Assembly: GCA_028875345.1 (NCBI GenBank)
Contig: JAPPEG010000219.1
Span: 1-46,911, forward strand
Origin: Gemmatimonadota bacterium
Lineage (GTDB): Bacteria; Latescibacterota; UBA2968; UBA8231
Length of the DNA: 46,911 nucleotides
Direction: 5' to 3'
The notes below the pieces were generated by a model. It searched no databases. It saw only the letters and a program-made list of their open reading frames with translations, and was not told where the DNA came from. Shown here piece after piece: positions 25,240 to 33,623 of this stretch (position 1 is its first letter; each line of letters opens with the position of its first letter). The position numbers were made by a program, and so were the translations under genes.

Positions 25240-27951
25240 CTATCCGATGCGCAAGCGGATGAAATAGCGAACGGCACCGACATTCACGCGGTGTGAAGAG
25301 GAAGGGTAGCTGTCAAAATTTTTCTGGTAGCCGATGTTGGTACTCACATCAACTCCCCGGTAATTGCCGAGATTTTCCAGAACCAAGATGTAGTACCAAG
25401 AATCTCGGTCCAAAAAAGGCCGCACCAAGTCTCGGTGCTTCTCCCGCAGTGGCCATCCGAGAATCCCTCCTCGCAGCACTGTATGTGGAGCCAAATGGTA
25501 GTCTCCCCTTATGATCGGCGTCAGTGTATACGCATGTCTCCGCAAACTAAATAGCTCGGCCTTAGTCCGGTTGAAGACTGCCTTGAACATCGGACCGAGA
25601 CCGAAGCTATCGCCTATATACCAAGTGTAATCGACCCTAGCTACATACCCCATAGTCGTTATGCGGCTGTCCGGCTGAAAGAAATCTCCATCGGTCAATT
25701 CTCGCTGATCGTTGACTGCCACGAGAATATCATTGTAGATGTTCAAGTGCGGCAGCTTGTCCGTGTTGAGGTGAGTCCCCACTACGAGGGTATTGTGCAG
25801 ACTGTTGCGCAGCAGTAGCCGATCCGGCAATACTTGGTACCTACCGCCGCCGATGAATTGGTACAGATCATTGCTGATATCGTCCCGTACTCTCTTGCCG
25901 TAGTAGCCGAGCTGGAGCCGACCGAGTTCCGACCAGCGCTTCAGATAATTGGTCTTCACATAGGTGGTCAAATCCCGGCCACCGCTGTCCGGCTGGCGCA
26001 TATCGTAGTGGCCGACCCGCACCCACGCATGTTGTTGGGAAGTAAAGGGACGCCAAGTGATGAATAAATGACCGCCGCGACTGTCGTGATCGTAGGGATA
26101 ATCCGACCGATTGTCGTTTTCCCACCCATCCACTAGACCGTTATTGTTGAAATCGTCGCCGAACACAAAGGGCTGGTCGTAATAGGTCAGAACCTTGTCC
26201 GCCCCGTTGTACCAAACATTGTCGCGAACTCCATCGTTATCTACATCTAGGCCGGGAAAAACCCCGAATCCCAGACCTGCTCCTGGGGCCGGCGTCATGT
26301 TGAGCGAAGCAAAGTCGCGCTCCTGCTCCCAGCGGTCGGGCCATTCATCCCGGTCGTCGTTGTCGTCCACCAAATCAAAGGGGGCGATGACATTTTGCCG
26401 GGGGTTCTGCATTAGAGCTTGAAAAGAAGTGGCGAATCCCGAAGGCAAGCTCACATACTCGAATCCCATGTCCCAACGACCCATGTCCCGAAACGCGTTG
26501 AAGAAATAGGCGTCCTCATTCGTGGAAAGGCGCTTGCCCTCTCCCGATGGGAACTTGAAATAGGAGGTATTGCGGACGAATTCACCCCAAGCGCGGAAGC
26601 CCAAAACTTTGGCCTCGAAATTCATTCCGTAGAGAATCATCCCCGTTGGGAATCCGTACTGGAACGCGATCCACCCCATATTACCCCGGTCCTTAGCATT
26701 GTTCTCGGCCCGCTTTGCGGTGTGCCAATCCCGCCACTGGACATCGGTGCCGATCCAGCCTAGAGCACTGGCTACATCCACCACGTAGTCCCCTGCGGTC
26801 AGCGCCCTGAAGTGTACCTTTTTGGAACCTGGAGGAATCTCAAAGCGGTAGACCAGAATATCCGTCCCATCTACTTGTAAGAAAGGAACGCCATCGTGGC
26901 TTACGGGTTCTCCTTCCTTAAAGAACAGCCCGCCGCTGGTAAAATTGCTGAGTTGACCCCTGCGCGTGTACCCCTCCCTGACGATTTCCTCCATCTGATA
27001 ATTCTGGATTAGCCACGAAGGTCTGTCCGCCCGATGGAGCGCGATCTCATTGGTTCCCCGCCCAATGGTCCTGTTGGCAGCGCCTATGAGTTCGGGCACC
27101 GAGTGGATCATCCGGATCATCGGCTCGATATCGTCCCGCCTCTCGCCGTCAACGTACATCTCCATGCGATAGACGCGTGGCCCTTCTCCGTCCCAATGGG
27201 AATCATCGCTGACTAGGACGAATACCGACTTTGCCTCGTCGAGGGCGGAAAAGGGCACGACTCCCTTGAGCGATCCCTCTTTCCTGCCCGCGATACTGTC
27301 GAAGTTGTGAACATTGACATAGGTGGAACCCAGTTTGAGCACACTCCCCAGAGTCGTCTCCCAATGGCCGCCTATCAGATAGGTTCCGAACGAAGGTCTA
27401 CTGAACACGCCCTTTGGATTTACCTGGACACCGCTCTGGGACAGTCCCGTGGCCAAGAGCACCGGATCCGAGATCCGCGAGGCGATAAGACTGAAACTAG
27501 TCTTGCGCGTAGAGGCGTCGAAGCGAAGGCCGTTGAGACGGCTCAAATTCAGGGTCAAAGGCGAAAAGCGGGTGGGGATGGCATCGCCGACCATGATGGC
27601 AGCCGACCATCCCCGGTAGGAATCCATGCCGATCATCAAGTTGCGGAAAATCCGTGGGTAGATCGGACTCTTGAAGATGGCGCTGCCCCGCTCCGGTCCC
27701 TCGGTGCGGCTCTCCTCGAGCGTGAATACTGGAACTCCGTCAATTAAGTAGACCCCAAAGGGATCGTAGACCCGTCGCTCAATATCCTGCTCATCGAAAT
27801 CGCGGTAGCCGTAATATCCGAGATTCTCGTAACGCTCTTTTTGCCACAGAGGATAGTAGTCGCGGGAGATTAGCTGGGCCTCAGCCCTGCAGAAGTATAG
27901 GAGGCACGAGGCGAATATAGCGAGTGATAATCCTCCTCTAATCCTCTCCAT
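25240..27951 (-). CDS. Giant outer-membrane-like paralogue 3, first of the tandem trio
   Basis: About 903 residues. The signal peptide MERIRGGLSLAIFASCLLYF ends near CRAEA. Shared blocks: IYPRIFRNLMIGMD, FSPLTLNLSRLNGLRFD, and residues 528-630 with VDDNDDRDEWPD, GVFPGLDVDNDGVRDN, DDFNNNGLVDGWENDN and DYPYDHDSRGGHLF. The C-terminal part (LRGGILGWPLREKHRDL) is beta-rich and ends IRLRIG. It is the most diverged copy, with a longer insert between the Asp-rich motifs. ATG 27951 is chosen because GGAG lies ten bases before it; ATG at 27969 has no ribosome site. It follows the discoidin/FlgD gene by 86 bases. Confidence 0.85.
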   Translation of the reverse strand: MERIRGGLSLAIFASCLLYFCRAEAQLISRDYYPLWQKERYENLGYYGYRDFDEQDIERRVYDPFGVYLIDGVPVFTLEESRTEGPERGSAIFKSPIYPRIFRNLMIGMDSYRGWSAAIMVGDAIPTRFSPLTLNLSRLNGLRFDASTRKTSFSLIASRISDPVLLATGLSQSGVQVNPKGVFSRPSFGTYLIGGHWETTLGSVLKLGSTYVNVHNFDSIAGRKEGSLKGVVPFSALDEAKSVFVLVSDDSHWDGEGPRVYRMEMYVDGERRDDIEPMIRMIHSVPELIGAANRTIGRGTNEIALHRADRPSWLIQNYQMEEIVREGYTRRGQLSNFTSGGLFFKEGEPVSHDGVPFLQVDGTDILVYRFEIPPGSKKVHFRALTAGDYVVDVASALGWIGTDVQWRDWHTAKRAENNAKDRGNMGWIAFQYGFPTGMILYGMNFEAKVLGFRAWGEFVRNTSYFKFPSGEGKRLSTNEDAYFFNAFRDMGRWDMGFEYVSLPSGFATSFQALMQNPRQNVIAPFDLVDDNDDRDEWPDRWEQERDFASLNMTPAPGAGLGFGVFPGLDVDNDGVRDNVWYNGADKVLTYYDQPFVFGDDFNNNGLVDGWENDNRSDYPYDHDSRGGHLFITWRPFTSQQHAWVRVGHYDMRQPDSGGRDLTTYVKTNYLKRWSELGRLQLGYYGKRVRDDISNDLYQFIGGGRYQVLPDRLLLRNSLHNTLVVGTHLNTDKLPHLNIYNDILVAVNDQRELTDGDFFQPDSRITTMGYVARVDYTWYIGDSFGLGPMFKAVFNRTKAELFSLRRHAYTLTPIIRGDYHLAPHTVLRGGILGWPLREKHRDLVRPFLDRDSWYYILVLENLGNYRGVDVSTNIGYQKNFDSYPSSSHRVNVGAVRYFIRLRIG

Positions 27952-28037
27952 CACGACGCTTCTCCGCATGGCTTTGGGCTTGTGGGTTGCACAATCACTG
28001 CCAGACCATCATCGCCCTGTTTCTCGCACCGGCCGCG

Positions 28038-30182
28038 CTAGTAGACGAGATGGACGACTCCAGCGGCCGTTTTATCTCCGTTATCTAGATTCGCTGTAAC
28101 CGTAAAAAGATAAATTCCGGGGGGGACCAACTCGCCGGACTCATCCATGCCGTCCCAGAAGCCCGGAACAAAGCGCGCTTCTTCTTTACTCAAGAGAGGA
28201 TGAACATAGCGGCCACCAGTCAGCCGCTCCGCGTTGAGCCGACTTACTCTGCGCCCAGACAGATCGAAGATCTCCACATCCACGCGGCGCGGCGCGGCCA
28301 CTTTGGTTAGTGTGAACTCGATCACGGTGAAGTCGTTCACGCCATCTCCATTGGGTGTGAAGACGCTAGGGTGGGCTCTGACATTGAGCAGATCTTTCGC
28401 CACTACATCGGTCACTACGACCCCCCAAGAAGCGCCGTCCACCGAGTTCTCGCGGATGTTCTGTGGATTTGTAGAATTGGGACTGAACAGGGCGGCGCGA
28501 AATTCATGCGTGTCGGTATAAAGGGCAGAGTGGACTAGAATTTGGAAGGGAATCTCCGTCCCGTCCATTGAACTCAGCGGCGGTTCGAAGAGGATATCTA
28601 GGTCGTTGACGCTCCCAGGCATAATTCGCAACACGCGTTCTCCTGCGTCAATACCTTCGCTACCTGTGGGGAACTGCGGCACAGGGATATCCTGACCGAG
28701 CAGTTGGATCGAATCCACTCTAGTGGGAAAGCTGGGCAGTTGGATCCGAATTTTCTCCACAGCGTCACCCTCGGCCAACTCCAAGATAGCTCGATAGACG
28801 AAGGGAGTCTCCACGCCCATCGGGGCCTCGTTGGGGAACACTGAACCACGTGCATCCCTGGCGGCGATTCTTTCCGCGCTGAAGTCGATCTCAAGACTGT
28901 CCAAAGCCGGAGTAACTTCTAAGTCTTCGGTGCGGAGATTGACCCGGTAGCGCAGATAGCGCCGCGGCTCGGGAGAGGGAACGAAGAGGTCTGACTCCTC
29001 GAGTTCCTCACTCCAGGCACTCCAGCTAGCATCGGTCGTATCCGGCGAATCTCCCGTGCTGAACTGCAAGCTCAACTCCGTCGCTGCCGGCACATCCGCC
29101 CACCAGCGTGCGCGCCCAAAATTTTTCACCGCATCATCGCCAAAGTCCAGCGGCGGCGAGATATAGCCTCCTTCAGGGACAAAATCAACGCCGTATATTT
29201 GAATTTCCGTCACCTTAGCCGGATCTCGGCCTACCTCTGCTTGGGTCACTTGGATCCGGACGTAACGTGCCAGCACTGGATCAAAGAGCACCTCTGTGAA
29301 GATAAAGTCCTCTATGTCGTTGATTCCCCCCATCTCAATCCAGCGAGACTGGTCCTCGCTGATCTGCACAGAATACCCCAGCAGCGAGTTACCAGCATAC
29401 GTCTCGTTCCCATCGGGTGGCTTGGTTATAACCCGAACCCGGTTGATCCGCGTTAGATCCGGCAGCGTGATATCGACTAAGCGATTTAGCGCCCCCAGTC
29501 CCTGGGGCAAAGACCATACCGGAGTGCCGATTCGGCCATCTGTCACCCCCACCTCAGTAGCATTCAGCCCCAAGGCTATATTCTGGCCACGCTGGTCGGC
29601 GAGGACAATGCGACCAGAGCTCGAACTACCCAGATTTACCGCGTTTGGATAGCCGGCGATCACCTCGGCGAGTGGATGAAATATGCCTCCTTGCACCTGC
29701 CCTCTGCTGATCGCCCCGGCCTGCACCCTCTGCCACGAATTTTGCACATTCTCGGTTGTCCAGTCGGTGCCGATTTGCGCGGCGTCCGACCAGAACCAGG
29801 GAGATGTTTCGTCCGTGAAACTACTCACCGCAACCTGAGGGCCAGCCTGAAGGCTGAGAATCAGACCGGTGCCGGTTACTGCCTCGAAATGGCTCACCGC
29901 CACTGCGATATCGTTGGCCCCTGCCTGTAGGTCTACAGAGACTTCTTCGGCAGTCTTCCAGTCGCTGTCGGATTTCACTTCGCTACCGTTAAAATAAAGA
30001 GTATAATCCCCGATAGCTGTAATCCTCACAATTCCCGAGCGAGCCTGTTGAGCCTGGAAGGTATGACGGTAGTAAGTGGTCTGCTCCCAGTGGCCGATGC
30101 GGAGGGTTTGGCCACAGAGCCGACTGCTCCCAAAGCCGATCAGAAGGAGAGTCAGGGACAGCAGAATTCTTCGTCTTCCCAA
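28038..30182 (-). CDS. Discoidin-like surface protein with FlgD-type C-terminal domain
   Basis: 714 residues. Signal peptide about 1-24 (LLSLTLLLIGFGSSRLCGQ). The N-terminal 140 residues look like a PA14/beta-sandwich fold (DYTLYFNGSEVKSD). Residues about 255-345 resemble an F5/8 type C (discoidin) domain (YSVQISEDQSRWIEMGG, then RYVRIQVTQAEVG). The C-terminal 110 residues begin VFTPNGDGVNDFTVIEF and end VPPGIYLFTVTANLDNG, a FlgD-Ig/CHU_C-like cell-surface anchoring or sorting domain. A run of seven G at the end encodes Pro-Pro. The start is TTG 30182 with an AGGAAGAAGG site. It lies 140 bases after a hairpin, so it may begin a new transcript with the three paralogues. Confidence 0.85.
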   Translation of the reverse strand: MGRRRILLSLTLLLIGFGSSRLCGQTLRIGHWEQTTYYRHTFQAQQARSGIVRITAIGDYTLYFNGSEVKSDSDWKTAEEVSVDLQAGANDIAVAVSHFEAVTGTGLILSLQAGPQVAVSSFTDETSPWFWSDAAQIGTDWTTENVQNSWQRVQAGAISRGQVQGGIFHPLAEVIAGYPNAVNLGSSSSGRIVLADQRGQNIALGLNATEVGVTDGRIGTPVWSLPQGLGALNRLVDITLPDLTRINRVRVITKPPDGNETYAGNSLLGYSVQISEDQSRWIEMGGINDIEDFIFTEVLFDPVLARYVRIQVTQAEVGRDPAKVTEIQIYGVDFVPEGGYISPPLDFGDDAVKNFGRARWWADVPAATELSLQFSTGDSPDTTDASWSAWSEELEESDLFVPSPEPRRYLRYRVNLRTEDLEVTPALDSLEIDFSAERIAARDARGSVFPNEAPMGVETPFVYRAILELAEGDAVEKIRIQLPSFPTRVDSIQLLGQDIPVPQFPTGSEGIDAGERVLRIMPGSVNDLDILFEPPLSSMDGTEIPFQILVHSALYTDTHEFRAALFSPNSTNPQNIRENSVDGASWGVVVTDVVAKDLLNVRAHPSVFTPNGDGVNDFTVIEFTLTKVAAPRRVDVEIFDLSGRRVSRLNAERLTGGRYVHPLLSKEEARFVPGFWDGMDESGELVPPGIYLFTVTANLDNGDKTAAGVVHLVY

Positions 30183-30249
30183 GAGAAAGCCTTCTTCCTG
30201 TAGGGGGTGACTTAGCTGCGCCTGGACAGTTGAGATAGGGCACGAAAGA

Positions 30250-30298
30250 GGACAAGGTGAGAGAATCGTCTAAAAACAGCCGATCTCCCACCTTGTCC
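30250..30298 (-). terminator. Strong hairpin after the FlgD-type gene
   Basis: GGACAAGGTG (30250-30259) pairs perfectly with CACCTTGTCC (30289-30298); one mismatch inward, GAG (30261-30263) pairs with CTC (30285-30287), leaving a loop of about 21 bases. It begins 24 bases after the stop at 30323 (minus strand), between that gene and the discoidin/FlgD gene. No clear T-run follows. Confidence 0.6.
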
Positions 30299-30322
30299 AT
30301 CTGTCGCAATATGAGGCGGATA

Positions 30323-31966
30323 TTACTTGAGCAAAGTCAGCTTCTTAGCCTCAAAGAAGCTACCAGCCTGCAGAGTGTAGAGATACACGCCACTGGCCAC
30401 GCTCGCGCCAGAATCATCCGTCCCATCCCACGCGCTCTGATACGTGCCGGCCTCGACCCAGCCCTGATGCAGAGTCTTCACCTGCTGACCCGACACATTG
30501 TATATCTGCAGCATCACGTTTTCATCCCGAGGGATGCTGAAGCGGATGGTGGTCTGTGGGTTGGCAGGATTGGGAACGGCGTTATCGAGCGCATATTTAT
30601 GGGGCAGGCTCACTCCCTCTACCGATTCTACGACCGTGGCCCCGGCATCGGGATTGATGAGCGCGGTCTTGGTGTCAAAGGGAAAGTGGATCGCCTGACG
30701 AGCCGGGAATCCCGTGAAGTCGGGCACATCCCAGGGGTCTGTCCCACCGCCGCGCCGCGAACCGATGTCCCAGTAAAGCCCGTCGTACGGACCGTCCTCT
30801 TCAATCGACTCGACCCATTGCGGCCAGTGGGCCGGAGCATGGGTGGCCACCATGTGGAGGATACCCGTGCCATCTGGGCCTAAGATATCCACGGTGCTGG
30901 TGGTACTGCCTAACAGCGGGATAAAGGCGAAGCCCCAGCCGTCTTTGCTGCCCGAACCAGATGTGTTCCATGGGGTGATGGAGAAGGCACCATAGTCGAA
31001 TTCTCCGGTATCCGCGTTCCGCCGATCCGCAAAGCCATCGCCGTTGTCGTTGAGCCACTTCAACTCACCATCAAGGGAGATCTTGACATGCTGGGAGCCA
31101 GCATAGCCCACGCTGTAGATACCGGTATCGTCCACCCAGATATCGTGGGGGCTGAAGGCTTGGTTGCCCTCGCCCACATCCACGACCAACCACTCGGACA
31201 GGTCGAGCACATCGATGACCTCGCCGGTAGCCGCATCCTGAATCCCGACATTGGCGTGGGCGGGCGCATCTCTACCCCGGTCGTAGATGGGATAGTAGAG
31301 CCGTCCCTTCCATACATCTATGCCAGTCGAGCCTACGGCGAGATTCCCATCGCTGAAGGGTTCAAACTTCATGCGGCCGTCCCCCTCAGTGCCGAAGTTA
31401 CGATCCAGGGTAACTTGGCCGTTCGCCGGATCTACGTTGAACTTGATGGCGCCGTAGACCGTTCCGTCCCAGCTATCGCCGTAGAAGTCTCCGGGCAGAC
31501 TACCGTACTGTTTGCCGTTGCCGCCACCCTGCCACTCAGCCGGCATAACGTCATCTTCGTGGGAAACGGTCATAAGCTCGTTCTCCACGTCAATCGCCTG
31601 CCACGCACCCGGCGTCTCCAGCCAGTTAGTTCCGACGCGAGTGAGGAACAAATGACGCGGCCCATCTGCCGTCAGCCGTTGCGTGCTACCGCCAGTTATA
31701 ATGAAGAGATCGCCGTTTTGGTCGCGGGCCAAGGTCGACTCAGCCGTGTGCCGCGCGTTGGCATAGCCTACCATGTTGATCGGTGCTTGGTCGTCAAGGC
31801 CGACGACAAAGAACCGATAGCTGCCGTTGGGATCGGCCTGATTGCCATCCATATCATTCCCATCCCACCGAATTGAATGCGAACCCGGCTCAAAGCGAGA
31901 GCCCGGGGAAACCCACAGAGCTTTGTTCACTTCCTGGTAAGTGTGCCAATTGAACTCTCCTTCCAC
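30323..31966 (-). CDS. Main part of a FlgD/type IX-domain secreted protein, cut off by an in-frame TAG
   Basis: 547 residues. The C-terminal 80 residues (NPANPQTTIRFSIPRDENV, then QIYNVSGQQVKTL and GVYLYTLQAG) are a FlgD-Ig/type IX-sorting-like domain, ending AKKLTLLK. The middle, with beta-propeller-like strands (TGIDVWKGRLYYPIYDRG, FSPHDIWVDDTGIYSVGYAG), is of unknown fold. The frame continues upstream without a break in reading frame across a TAG at 31994-31996 into a signal-peptide-bearing segment. GTG 31966 is a possible internal start, but it has no good ribosome site and would lack a signal peptide. The piece is therefore likely the body of a disrupted or readthrough gene. Confidence 0.7.
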   Translation of the reverse strand: MEGEFNWHTYQEVNKALWVSPGSRFEPGSHSIRWDGNDMDGNQADPNGSYRFFVVGLDDQAPINMVGYANARHTAESTLARDQNGDLFIITGGSTQRLTADGPRHLFLTRVGTNWLETPGAWQAIDVENELMTVSHEDDVMPAEWQGGGNGKQYGSLPGDFYGDSWDGTVYGAIKFNVDPANGQVTLDRNFGTEGDGRMKFEPFSDGNLAVGSTGIDVWKGRLYYPIYDRGRDAPAHANVGIQDAATGEVIDVLDLSEWLVVDVGEGNQAFSPHDIWVDDTGIYSVGYAGSQHVKISLDGELKWLNDNGDGFADRRNADTGEFDYGAFSITPWNTSGSGSKDGWGFAFIPLLGSTTSTVDILGPDGTGILHMVATHAPAHWPQWVESIEEDGPYDGLYWDIGSRRGGGTDPWDVPDFTGFPARQAIHFPFDTKTALINPDAGATVVESVEGVSLPHKYALDNAVPNPANPQTTIRFSIPRDENVMLQIYNVSGQQVKTLHQGWVEAGTYQSAWDGTDDSGASVASGVYLYTLQAGSFFEAKKLTLLK

Positions 31967-31993
31967 CGTCAGGCCTGGGAGATCGGCATCCCC

Positions 31994-32230
31994 CTAGTTC
32001 GTGTAAACAGCCAGATATACCGTGGCGGGAGACCCCGACATAGTGAAGGGAATATCCACCGGGAAGCTGCTGCTGCTCATGTCCTCGACTTCGATCGTCA
32101 GCACTGTAGGCATCCGGCTCTCGGTTATTTCATTCTCCTCGCTGCCTATGGCACCCTGGGCGAATGCCGAGTGGGTAGGTAGCAAGGCTAAAGCTACTGC
32201 GAGGCAAATACTGGCTAAAAACTTTTTCAT
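31994..32230 (-). CDS. Signal-peptide-bearing N-terminal piece, ended by in-frame TAG
   Basis: About 78 residues: signal peptide MKKFLASICLAVALALLPTH plus SAFA, then PTVLTIEVEDMSSSSFPVD and ATVYLAVYTN, ending at TAG. It reads directly into the frame of the gene at 30323-31966: after the stop the same frame continues GDADLPGLTVEGEFNW, which completes a FlgD-like beta-sandwich. The stop is therefore best seen as a nonsense mutation, a sequence error, or a readthrough site. ATG 32230 is preferred because GGAG lies nine bases before it; an AGGAGGAGGT farther upstream would serve a TTG start in the same frame. Confidence 0.65.
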   Translation of the reverse strand: MKKFLASICLAVALALLPTHSAFAQGAIGSEENEITESRMPTVLTIEVEDMSSSSFPVDIPFTMSGSPATVYLAVYTN

Positions 32231-32502
32231 AGTGCGTTCTCCAAGCTGGTATATTGATGGAAGCTGAGACCTTCTGCGAAACTTCGTGTTGCCCAATTTT
32301 ATTATTGACCTCCTCCTTTCTCTAAGTATGTGCAATATGTACGCACTCAATGGGAAGAGTGATTAAGTGCATAACGTCGTTCAAAAATGAGTTGAGATTT
32401 TGGGCCAATATACAGAAAAATCCCAAGCAAAAGCAAGTTTTATTCGTCCGAAAATCGGGTTAAAAGCCCCGTCTTTCAGACAGAATCGTTCGCGCGTCGC
32501 CG

Positions 32503-33459
32503 TCAACTCCGCCAGCCGTCGGCCTCGTAGAACTCGCGCGATTGATCGACGGTTCGCTCTGTCTCCTGCAGAAAGGAGAGTAGGCCCCTGAGGAGGCCGA
32601 CCAGATCGGGCCGCGCTCCAGCACCGGGGGCGACGCCTTCGGGCACGTAGGGATTGCCCGGCGCACTCTGCAAGATCGCCTGCGTGGTCTTGGGCATGTA
32701 CGTGCAGAGGTACCCGTCGTAGCTGATTCCTTTTAGGATTCTGAAGATCTCTTGGTAGTCGGCGTGGCCGGTCCCGTGTTGGCAGTGGTTGGTCTCGTTG
32801 AGGTGGAAGTGTTTGATCCGCGCTCCGGCGTAGCGCAACGCATCCGGGATCGAGCCTTCCTCGATATTCATGTGATACACGTCCGGCTGCACGCCGAGGT
32901 TGTCGAGCCCGAGTTCATCGACGTAGTTGACCGCCTCGTAGATCGTCGTCAGCACGCCGGGGAGGCCCTCGTACGTGTTCAGCGGCTCCAGCAGGATGGT
33001 GATGCCTCGGCTTGCCGCGTGTTCGCAGATTTCCCGGATCGACTGCCGGAAGTTGTCGCGCAAGGTCTCCACCGGCTCCAGCGGAAATGGCAACTGGGGA
33101 ACCGCTGGCTGGGCCGCGCACAGTTCTGTGAAGCTGGCTCCGGCGTCGGCTGCCAAATTGACGGTGTCCTTGGCGTACTGCACGGCGCGTGCCCTTTTCT
33201 CTGGGTCGGAACTGGCGAGGTTGCGCTCCTCGCCGGCGTGGTAGTACCCCCAAGCCGCGAGGACTTCCGGGACGACGAGGCCGGCGTCTTCCACTCTCTT
33301 GCGCCATTCGCAGCCATCCATTTTCTCTGGATTGCCCGGCAGATCGATGCCGGTGTATCCGGCTTCTGCAGCGGCTTGTATTACTACATCGGGTTCTTCG
33401 AGGACGTTGTATCCGACCCACGGAAGCGTGTCGCACTGCAAGCTGTATTTGAAAGCCAT
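32503..33459 (-). CDS. Sugar phosphate isomerase/epimerase-like TIM-barrel protein
   Basis: 318 residues. The xylose-isomerase-like TIM-barrel pattern is clear: EAGYTGIDLPGN, GITILLEPLNTYEGLPG with Glu158, NLGVQPDVYHMNIEEG with Asp193 and His196, and RIKHFHLNETNHCQHGTG with His219. Glu, Asp and His side chains of this kind bind a divalent metal in the family, which isomerises or epimerises sugars, or cleaves related compounds. The exact substrate cannot be told. The ATG at 33459 is followed by no signal peptide, so it is cytoplasmic. A 13-base palindrome about 105 bases upstream is a candidate operator. Confidence 0.88.
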   Translation of the reverse strand: MAFKYSLQCDTLPWVGYNVLEEPDVVIQAAAEAGYTGIDLPGNPEKMDGCEWRKRVEDAGLVVPEVLAAWGYYHAGEERNLASSDPEKRARAVQYAKDTVNLAADAGASFTELCAAQPAVPQLPFPLEPVETLRDNFRQSIREICEHAASRGITILLEPLNTYEGLPGVLTTIYEAVNYVDELGLDNLGVQPDVYHMNIEEGSIPDALRYAGARIKHFHLNETNHCQHGTGHADYQEIFRILKGISYDGYLCTYMPKTTQAILQSAPGNPYVPEGVAPGAGARPDLVGLLRGLLSFLQETERTVDQSREFYEADGWRS

Positions 33460-33564
33460 GATGTTAGTCTTTCTGCGTTGGAATTGATGGTGGTGGTCGA
33501 ACTTTTGCTCAGCGTCCGTTTTTGCGGGGAATGGAGCAGTCGCTAGGCCACACTGCGCTCTGGG

Positions 33565-33577
33565 CTATCTAAGATAG
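33565..33577. promoter_or_regulatory. 13-base palindrome upstream of the isomerase gene
   Basis: CTATCT-A-AGATAG is a perfect inverted repeat about 105 bases before the isomerase-like ATG. It could bind a dimeric regulator; chance is possible in a 164-base gap. Confidence 0.25.
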
Positions 33578-33580
33578 AGT

Positions 33581-33620
33581 AAGCACCAGAAGTGTTCTAT
33601 ATAAATGGTTCTTGGTGCTT
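33581..33620 (-). terminator. Hairpin after pbpC
   Basis: AAGCACCA (33581-33588) pairs with TGGTGCTT (33613-33620), extended by GAA/TTC across one bulged base. It begins three bases after the pbpC stop, so it probably ends the A2M-pbpC transcript, though no T-run follows. Confidence 0.5.
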
Positions 33621-33623
33621 CGG

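Noticed and set aside
31088-31876. Long plus-strand open frame of 262 codons opposite the FlgD-domain gene
   Set aside because: It lies wholly against a gene with recognisable domains, has no ribosome site or domain of its own, and follows the codon phase of the real gene.
31994-31996. TAG recoded as an amino acid, such as pyrrolysine
   Set aside because: At least seven genes in the window end at TAG (stops at 6668, 7616, 13054, 22401, 25240, 28038 and 35940), so TAG is a normal stop here.
32351-32502. A small gene or terminator in the gap after the isomerase-like gene
   Set aside because: Only a weak four-base stem (CGGG/CCCG) and AT-rich sequence were found; no start codon with ribosome site leads into an open frame of useful length.
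32752-33546. Plus-strand open frame of 264 codons opposite the isomerase-like gene
   Set aside because: Antisense shadow: the minus-strand product has complete metal-binding motifs, while this frame shows no recognisable fold.
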